A DNA stretch of 10,220 nt from an uncultured Bacteroidales bacterium (GTDB lineage: Bacteria; Bacteroidota; Bacteroidia; Bacteroidales; ML635J-15). Made by a program: the position numbers and the translations under genes. Shown here one piece after another: positions 6,152 to 10,220 of this stretch. Numbering within the stretch: position 1 is the first letter of the stretch; each line of letters opens with the position of its first letter. The DNA lies in NCBI GenBank assembly GCA_905233405.1, contig CAJOEG010000044.1:1-10220 (forward strand), read 5' to 3'. Under the pieces are notes generated by a model. That model was given only the letters and a program-made list of their open reading frames with translations. It was not told the origin of the DNA and did no database searches.

Positions 6152-6949
6152 CTAGTTGAATCCACCTGTTTTGATTATATCGATTCGCTTGTTGACGCAC
6201 ATTACAGGAATCTTTGCTGCAAGAGCCTCGTTTTCTGGATTCTTGATTTCCTTAATGTACGACTTGTACTGGTCGGTCATGAAGATTACAAGGTCGCATT
6301 CTGCTTCGTTTGCGTACTTGTACATTTCGTCAGAGAAGTTCTTCTTGTTCTCAAGGTACTTGATTTCGTAATCGATGAGATTGTCGTTGAATATATTTTC
6401 TGCGAAAGTGATGGTGTTCTGGATTGCTTTTCTGCTGAAACCGTCGCTATCCTTGTACGAAATGATGTAAACCTTGCTTTCGAACAAAGTGTTAAGGAAT
6501 CTTACCCATTGTACTCTGATTCTTGATGACTTGTCTGCATCAATCGGGATGAGAATGCGGTCGTACTCACCGTAGATTGGCGGGTTCTGTACGAGAACGA
6601 ACGGGATTGTGATGAACTTTTCAACAATCTTTATGGCCTTTTTCAGGTTCTTGGTTCCGTGAGTTCCCATAACGGCGAGGAGAGCGTTTATTTCAATGCC
6701 ATAGTTGTAGATTTCCTTGTCGATGTCGCCTTTTCTTACTTCGACAGTAACTTCAAGGTTTGGCTTGTCTTTCTTGAAATCGTCAACTATTGCCTGCATC
6801 TTGGCCTTTGCTGGCTCTATCTCTTCTGTCTTTGATACAATGTGGATTACATTGATAGGATTGTTGTGAGTCTTGCCAATCATATAGGCGTGTTCAAGGG
6901 CGTATGCTCCTACCTCTGTAAAGTCGTGCGGTACTAATATTGGTTTCAT
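6152..6949 (-). CDS. Two-domain universal stress protein
   Basis: This is a cytoplasmic protein of 265 residues with two tandem UspA-like domains. Domain 1 (about 1-122) starts MKPILVPHDFTEVGAYALEH, has the strand INVIHIV (32-38), and ends LLAVMGTHGTKNLKKAI...IPFVLVQN. Domain 2 begins RILIPIDADKSS (131-142) and ends DLVIFMTDQYK...IPVMCVNK. ATP-binding Usp proteins carry Gly-2X-Gly-9X-Gly-Ser/Thr. Here Gly95 and Gly98 are present but the third glycine is replaced (Ile108-Val109), and domain 2 lacks the motif, so ATP binding is doubtful. I chose the Met at 6949; a longer frame reaches 6985, but its extra residues (MFFNLLLHNKES) do not belong to the family. Family members respond to stress or growth arrest, but the target here is unknown. 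The gene has its own promoter and terminator and is probably transcribed alone. Confidence 0.9.
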   Translation of the reverse strand: MKPILVPHDFTEVGAYALEHAYMIGKTHNNPINVIHIVSKTEEIEPAKAKMQAIVDDFKKDKPNLEVTVEVRKGDIDKEIYNYGIEINALLAVMGTHGTKNLKKAIKIVEKFITIPFVLVQNPPIYGEYDRILIPIDADKSSRIRVQWVRFLNTLFESKVYIISYKDSDGFSRKAIQNTITFAENIFNDNLIDYEIKYLENKKNFSDEMYKYANEAECDLVIFMTDQYKSYIKEIKNPENEALAAKIPVMCVNKRIDIIKTGGFN

Positions 6950-6991
6950 ACTTTCTTTATTATGAAGTAATAAATTAAAAAACAATTCTCA

Positions 6992-7029
6992 TTGTCGGCA
7001 AATTTATAAAACATATTCGTACCGACAAA
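6992..7029 (-). promoter_or_regulatory. usp promoter flanked by a 7-bp inverted repeat
   Basis: On the minus strand, TTTG (complement of 7026-7029) and TAAATTTG (complement of 6999-7006) are exactly 19 bases apart. This matches the Bacteroides primary sigma consensus TTTG-N19-TAnnTTTG. The predicted transcript starts near 6993, giving an AT-rich leader of about 44 bases before the ATG at 6949. The repeat ttgtcgg at 6992-6998 and ccgacaa at 7022-7028 form perfect inverted arms whose centres are 30 bp apart, about three helical turns. One arm touches the -7 element and the other overlaps the -33 element, an arrangement that could be an operator. Confidence 0.75.
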
Positions 7030-7255
7030 GGATTTTCGACATTTTTTTCATAAGTAATTTTACGTATATGCACTAAGCATTGAACCACGATGCAATGGCT
7101 TTACGTTGCTACAAAACAATTTGAATCATTGGATTTTCAAATCCTCTAATTTTCAAATGGTGCAGCCAACCTTTAGCTCGGTGTTGTCAATAATACGAAT
7201 GTAAACGAATGTGTTCGCTACGCTCACGTTGAACTGTTGAACTTTAAACGCCGCC
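7030..7255. repeat. Gene-free spacer between recJ and the usp promoter, with short direct repeats
   Basis: I see no gene here. It contains three short tandem motifs. The sequence attttcaaat occurs twice with a 16-base period (7133-7142, 7149-7158), and either copy can pair with atttgaa at 7119-7125. The sequence acgaatgt occurs twice with a 10-base period (7195-7202, 7205-7212). The sequence gttgaact occurs twice in direct tandem (7228-7243). ggattt-tc-aaatcc (7131-7144) is a small palindrome. No good terminator for recJ is visible in this stretch. Low-complexity repeats like these are common between genes in Bacteroidales; a function is not shown. Confidence 0.6.
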
Positions 7256-8971
7256 TTAGCCCTTCAAGTCTAGCAGTTGTATCTGCAGTGTGGTCTGATT
7301 CATAAAGTTGTTCTCTGCCAAGTGATAGCAGATGTCGAACGGCTTGTAGTCGGAAATTGTGTCGTAGCAATTGCCAAAGCCGAATCCTATGCCGTCGATG
7401 CAGTTGTTGTCGCCAACCTGCTGTACTATTTTCAGTTTCAGGTGCTCGAGGTTCTTGCCAATCTGACGTCCCATTCCGTTGTCGTAGATTTGCCTCGATG
7501 CAAAAATAGGCGACATATTTCCTGGTCCGAAAGGTGCGAATTGCTTCAGTATGCGGAAAGTCTTCGGTGTGATTTCCTTGATTAGGATTTCGGTGTCGAT
7601 TCGGATTATTGGATGTCGCTGTTCTTCGGTAATGTTGGCTTTAACGTATTCCTCGAATCTCTGCTTGAACGGCTCAAGGTTTTCCTTCTTCATTGTAAGT
7701 CCTGCCGCGTATGTGTGTCCACCAAAACTTTCAAGCAAGTCGCCACAGGCTGTTACGGCACTGTAGAGGTCAAAACCTTCGACAGAACGTGCCGAGCCGA
7801 CCACGAGACCATTGTTTTCGGTAAGCACGATTGTAGGTCTGTAGTACGATTCGGTAAGACGCGAAGCAACGATTCCAACCACGCCCTTATGCCAGTTGGG
7901 AGAGAAAACAACTGTTGAGTAAGCATTCTTCAGGTTTTCGTCGGCTTCTATCTGTGCGATTGCTTCTTCGGTAATGTTACGGTCAATTTCCTTGCGGTAA
8001 CTATTCATTCCATCGATTGAATTGCCGATTTGCAGTGCAAAGTCGCGGTCGGTGGTGGTAAGCAGTTCGACGGCTGTCTTGCCAGTGTCGATACGACCTG
8101 CCGCATTTATACGTGGACCAATCTTGAAAACTATGTCATTGATTTGTATCTCCTTGTTGCTTAGGTCGGTAAGGTCGATTATGCTTTCAAGTCCAGTACA
8201 CGGCGAGGTGTTCAGTTCCTGCAGACCGTAGTAAGCCAATATGCGGTTTTCGTCAATTATCGGCACAATGTCGGAGCCTATGCTCACGGCGACAAGGTCG
8301 AGGTATCGTGTGATGTCCTCGAGGTCGAGGTTGTGCTTCTGTATGTATCCTTGCAAAAGTTTGAACGCCACTCCGCAGCCCGAAAGTTCGTTGAACGGGT
8401 ATCCGCAGTCGGGACGCTTTGGGTCGAGTACTGCGAAGGCATTCGGCAGTTCATCGCCTACAGTGTGGTGGTCGCAAACAATCACATCAATGCCCTTACT
8501 GTTGGCGTAGTCGATTTTCTCGTTGCCCTTTATACCGCAGTCGACGGTAATAAGCAGCGTCGTGCCGTTTTCGGCAGCATAGTCTATTCCTTGCGATGAC
8601 AATCCGTAGCCTTCCAAGTAACGGTCGGGAATGTAGAAATCTACATTTGCATTGCGACTTTTCAAGTAGCGCAGCATAAGTGCGGTTGCTGTTGTGCCGT
8701 CAACATCGTAGTCTCCGAAAATAAGAATCTTTTCACCGTTGTCAATTGCACGTGTAAGACGGTCGACAGCCTTGTCCATATCCTTCATCAAGAAGGGGTC
8801 GTAAAGGTCGGATAGTTGTGGACGGAAAAATCTTTTGGCTTCGTCGTAGTTGTGTATTCCGCGCTGAACCAGTAGGGTAGCGATAAGTTTGTCCACGCCA
8901 ACATCCTTCATCAGCCTTTCAACCGACTCCTTGTCGTCACATTCCTTAACCGTCCAAAGCTTTTCCGTCAT
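7256..8971 (-). CDS. recJ: Single-stranded-DNA-specific 5'-3' exonuclease RecJ
   Basis: RecJ degrades single-stranded DNA from the 5' end in recombination, mismatch and base-excision repair. The 571 residues match the normal length, so the gene is complete. The DHH phosphoesterase core shows DYDVDGTTA (87-95), ITVDCG (141-146), CDHHT (166-170) and SIGSDIVPI (230-238). These supply the metal-binding Asp and His residues. GPRINAAGR (285-293) follows. The DHHA1 domain has HKGVVGIVASRL (361-372), GSARS (392-396) and the FGGH motif (416-419). The C-terminal OB-like domain runs from about 455, with the signature APFGPGN (479-485). The Met at 8971 begins directly before the conserved N-terminal region, so I keep it. 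It lies downstream of serS on the same strand but behind a strong terminator, so it is probably expressed from its own promoter. No key residue is missing. Confidence 0.96.
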   Translation of the reverse strand: MTEKLWTVKECDDKESVERLMKDVGVDKLIATLLVQRGIHNYDEAKRFFRPQLSDLYDPFLMKDMDKAVDRLTRAIDNGEKILIFGDYDVDGTTATALMLRYLKSRNANVDFYIPDRYLEGYGLSSQGIDYAAENGTTLLITVDCGIKGNEKIDYANSKGIDVIVCDHHTVGDELPNAFAVLDPKRPDCGYPFNELSGCGVAFKLLQGYIQKHNLDLEDITRYLDLVAVSIGSDIVPIIDENRILAYYGLQELNTSPCTGLESIIDLTDLSNKEIQINDIVFKIGPRINAAGRIDTGKTAVELLTTTDRDFALQIGNSIDGMNSYRKEIDRNITEEAIAQIEADENLKNAYSTVVFSPNWHKGVVGIVASRLTESYYRPTIVLTENNGLVVGSARSVEGFDLYSAVTACGDLLESFGGHTYAAGLTMKKENLEPFKQRFEEYVKANITEEQRHPIIRIDTEILIKEITPKTFRILKQFAPFGPGNMSPIFASRQIYDNGMGRQIGKNLEHLKLKIVQQVGDNNCIDGIGFGFGNCYDTISDYKPFDICYHLAENNFMNQTTLQIQLLDLKG

Positions 8972-9011
8972 TGTAATTTATTTTTAGGCGGTAAAAATAA
9001 TATTAAAAATA

Positions 9012-9041
9012 AAAAAAGTCGGCAACAAATCCGACTTTTTT
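9012..9041 (-). terminator. Intrinsic terminator between serS and recJ
   Basis: Eleven-base perfect arms (9012-9022 and 9031-9041; core gtcgg/ccgac) enclose the loop caacaaat. Both sides have A/T runs, so it could work in either direction. On the minus strand it ends the serS transcript about 160 bases after the stop codon and stands 41 bases before the recJ start. Confidence 0.87.
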
Positions 9042-9082
9042 GTGAACAAAAGTAAAATTGTTTCTATCTTTCTGTGTTTCTT

Positions 9083-9110
9083 GTTGAGACGCAAAATTTT
9101 GCGTCTGTAC
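9083..9110. repeat. REP-like palindrome with GAGACGC head
   Basis: The 20-base core agacgcaaaattttgcgtct (9087-9106) is a perfect palindrome. Pairing extends to gt at 9083-9084 and ac at 9109-9110, with two mismatches in between. This is what a GTAGAGACGC...GCGTCTCTAC element would look like after two substitutions. It shares its head with the degenerate element at 3248-3270. It lies in the 3' untranslated stretch of serS. Confidence 0.7.
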
Positions 9111-9133
9111 ATTATTGTTTTTTTGTCTATAGA

Positions 9134-9163
9134 TGTGGTATCGCGGCGTGCCGCGACACCACA
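9134..9163. repeat. GC-rich hairpin element in the serS 3' flank
   Basis: Fourteen-base arms, tgtggtatcgcggc (9134-9147) and gccgcgacaccaca (9150-9163), pair with one A/C mismatch around a two-base loop. It is much richer in GC than its surroundings and has no T run, so it is a poor terminator. Its compact form suggests a dispersed palindromic element, or a hairpin that protects the serS mRNA 3' end. Confidence 0.65.
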
Positions 9164-9197
9164 AATTGTCCATTATTAATTGTCCATTGTCAATTGA
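9164..9197. repeat. 14-base tandem repeat touching the serS stop codon
   Basis: Units beginning aattgtccatt start at 9164 and 9178, and a partial third (aattga) starts at 9192, giving a 14-base period and about 2.4 copies. The array ends 3 bases before the serS stop (9200-9202 on the minus strand) and begins directly after the GC-rich hairpin. Confidence 0.7.
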
Positions 9198-9199
9198 TT

Positions 9200-10220
9200 T
9201 TATATCTCTTCTGGTACAATTATTCCATCTTCGGTCTGGTAGTTTTCGATGATTGCTGCCATGATTCTTGGCAATGCCAGTGCGCTTCCGTTCAAAGTGT
9301 GGCAGAGTTGGGTTTTCTTGTCGGCGGTGCGGTATCTCAATTTCAGACGGTTTGCCTGGAAATCCTCGAAGTTGGAAACCGAACTTACTTCAAGCCATTT
9401 TTCCTGTGCAGCCGAGAAAACTTCGAAGTCGAATGTAAGCGATGAGGTGAAACTTATGTCGCCACCGCAAAGACGCAATACACGATAGGGAAGTCCCAAC
9501 TTAATGAGCAGACCTTCCACGTGAGCCTTCATTTCTTCAAGTGCTTGATACGAATCTTCGGGCTTGCGAATCTGGACGATTTCAACCTTGTCGAACTCGT
9601 GCAGACGGTTGAGTCCGCGTACATTTGCTCCCCACGAACCTGCTTCACGACGAAAACATGCCGAGTATGCTACGTTCTTTATCGGGAAGTCCTTCTCGTT
9701 GAGGATAACGTCGCGGTAAAGGTTTGTAACTGGTACTTCGGCAGTTGGAATGAGGTAGTAGTTGTCGAGAGTTGCGTGGTACATCTGTCCTTCCTTGTCG
9801 GGAAGTTGACCTGTTCCGTAGCCGCTGTCTTCGTTTACCATCAGAGGAGGAAGTACTTCTGCATAACCAGCCTTTTCTGCCTCGTCGAGGAAGAAGGTTA
9901 TGAGTGCGCGCTGAAGTTTTGCGCCCTTGCCCAGATATACGGGGAATCCAGCGCCAGTAATCTTGGTGCCGAGGTCGAAGTTGATGATGTTCAAGTCCTT
10001 GATGATTTCCCAGTGCGGTTTCTTAAACTTGAGTTCGGGAATTGTGCCGCCCATCTTTTCGACAACATTGTCGTCTTCGCCCTTACCTAGTGGAACAGAT
10101 TCGTGAGGTGTGTTCGGCAGGAGAAGCATATAGCCGTTGAGTTCCTTTTCGGCTTCGGCTTGCTTGTTTTCGAGTTCTTTCACTTGTTCCTTCATTTCGG
10201 CAGTCTTCGACTTTGCTTGT
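9200..10220 (-). CDS. serS: Seryl-tRNA synthetase, partial at the right edge
   Basis: SerRS charges tRNA-Ser (and tRNA-Sec where present) with serine. The frame stays open past the internal Met at 10195 to the window edge (encoding QAKSKTAE just before it), so the true start lies outside and about 80-100 residues of the N-terminal coiled-coil arm are missing. Counting from that Met, the end of the coiled coil runs to about 25, TAEVPVTNLY is at 151-160, motif 2 is FRREAGSWGANVRGLNRLHE (181-200) with FDKVE next, SVSNFEDFQANR is at 272-283, and motif 3 is NGSALALPRIMAAIIEN (302-318). The class II active site is intact. The protein stops at GIIVPEEI, whereas bacterial SerRS usually continues about ten residues further with a segment like LxPYxG. 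A repeat array begins 3 bases after the stop. Identity is certain; the short tail needs comparison with relatives. Confidence 0.95.
   Translation of the reverse strand, partial: QAKSKTAEMKEQVKELENKQAEAEKELNGYMLLLPNTPHESVPLGKGEDDNVVEKMGGTIPELKFKKPHWEIIKDLNIINFDLGTKITGAGFPVYLGKGAKLQRALITFFLDEAEKAGYAEVLPPLMVNEDSGYGTGQLPDKEGQMYHATLDNYYLIPTAEVPVTNLYRDVILNEKDFPIKNVAYSACFRREAGSWGANVRGLNRLHEFDKVEIVQIRKPEDSYQALEEMKAHVEGLLIKLGLPYRVLRLCGGDISFTSSLTFDFEVFSAAQEKWLEVSSVSNFEDFQANRLKLRYRTADKKTQLCHTLNGSALALPRIMAAIIENYQTEDGIIVPEEI

Noticed and set aside
6089..6526. 145-codon plus-strand open frame over the usp terminator and usp
   Set aside because: It crosses a strong terminator hairpin and is antisense to usp coding sequence. 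No motif is recognisable.
7081..7255. Possible small RNA or tRNA gene in the recJ-usp spacer
   Set aside because: I could form no cloverleaf and saw no promoter plus terminator pair; only short repeats are present.
9018..9035. Similarity of gtcggcaa in the serS terminator to the usp promoter inverted repeat
   Set aside because: The shared bases are few, the terminator's spacing and context differ, and a stem plus T run explains it fully.
9521..10090. 189-codon plus-strand open frame inside serS
   Set aside because: It is entirely antisense to conserved SerRS coding sequence. Its Cys/Val/Phe-rich translation is typical of a reverse-frame shadow.

Overview
The window looks like chromosomal DNA from a member of the Bacteroidota, most likely Bacteroidales. 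The evidence is the protein families and their wording (a Bacteroidota-type FtsK Walker B stretch, a LolA-like carrier, a TIGR02757/DUF2400 protein, a SerRS with the 'SVSNFEDFQANR' signature). It is also supported by the near absence of Shine-Dalgarno sites, one very good match to the Bacteroides -33/-7 promoter (TTTG, 19 bases, TAnnTTTG), and AT-rich intergenic DNA full of short palindromes and direct repeats. I cannot assign a genus from sequence alone.

Layout. Bases 1-3221 (+ strand) hold a tight cluster: the 3' part of ftsK (chromosome translocase), a LolA-like lipoprotein carrier and folP (dihydropteroate synthase). This meets a minus-strand LysE-family exporter tail to tail, across a short spacer packed with inverted repeats. 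From 4015 a two-gene + strand unit, joined by a TAATG stop/start overlap, encodes a TIGR02757 protein and the tRNA methyltransferase TrmN6. It abuts, with no spacer, a minus-strand gene for a small secreted, probably outer-membrane beta-barrel protein. Upstream of that on the minus strand are a strong intrinsic terminator, a two-domain universal stress protein with a clear promoter, a gene-free 226-base stretch of short repeats, recJ (single-strand exonuclease), a second strong terminator, a repeat-rich 3' flank, and serS (seryl-tRNA synthetase), which runs off the right edge.

Functionally this is mostly housekeeping: chromosome segregation, envelope lipoprotein traffic, folate synthesis, tRNA modification and charging, DNA repair and stress response. 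I see no phage, plasmid, CRISPR, toxin-antitoxin, rRNA or tRNA gene, and no convincing new multi-gene system. The points worth a second look are mainly non-coding: a 7-bp inverted repeat that brackets the usp promoter, a mosaic of three repeat types directly behind a slightly short serS, a related palindrome behind folP, and competing hairpins at the folP/lysE junction. On the protein side, the TIGR02757 protein carries a stretch that resembles the catalytic-aspartate segment of HhH-GPD DNA glycosylases.
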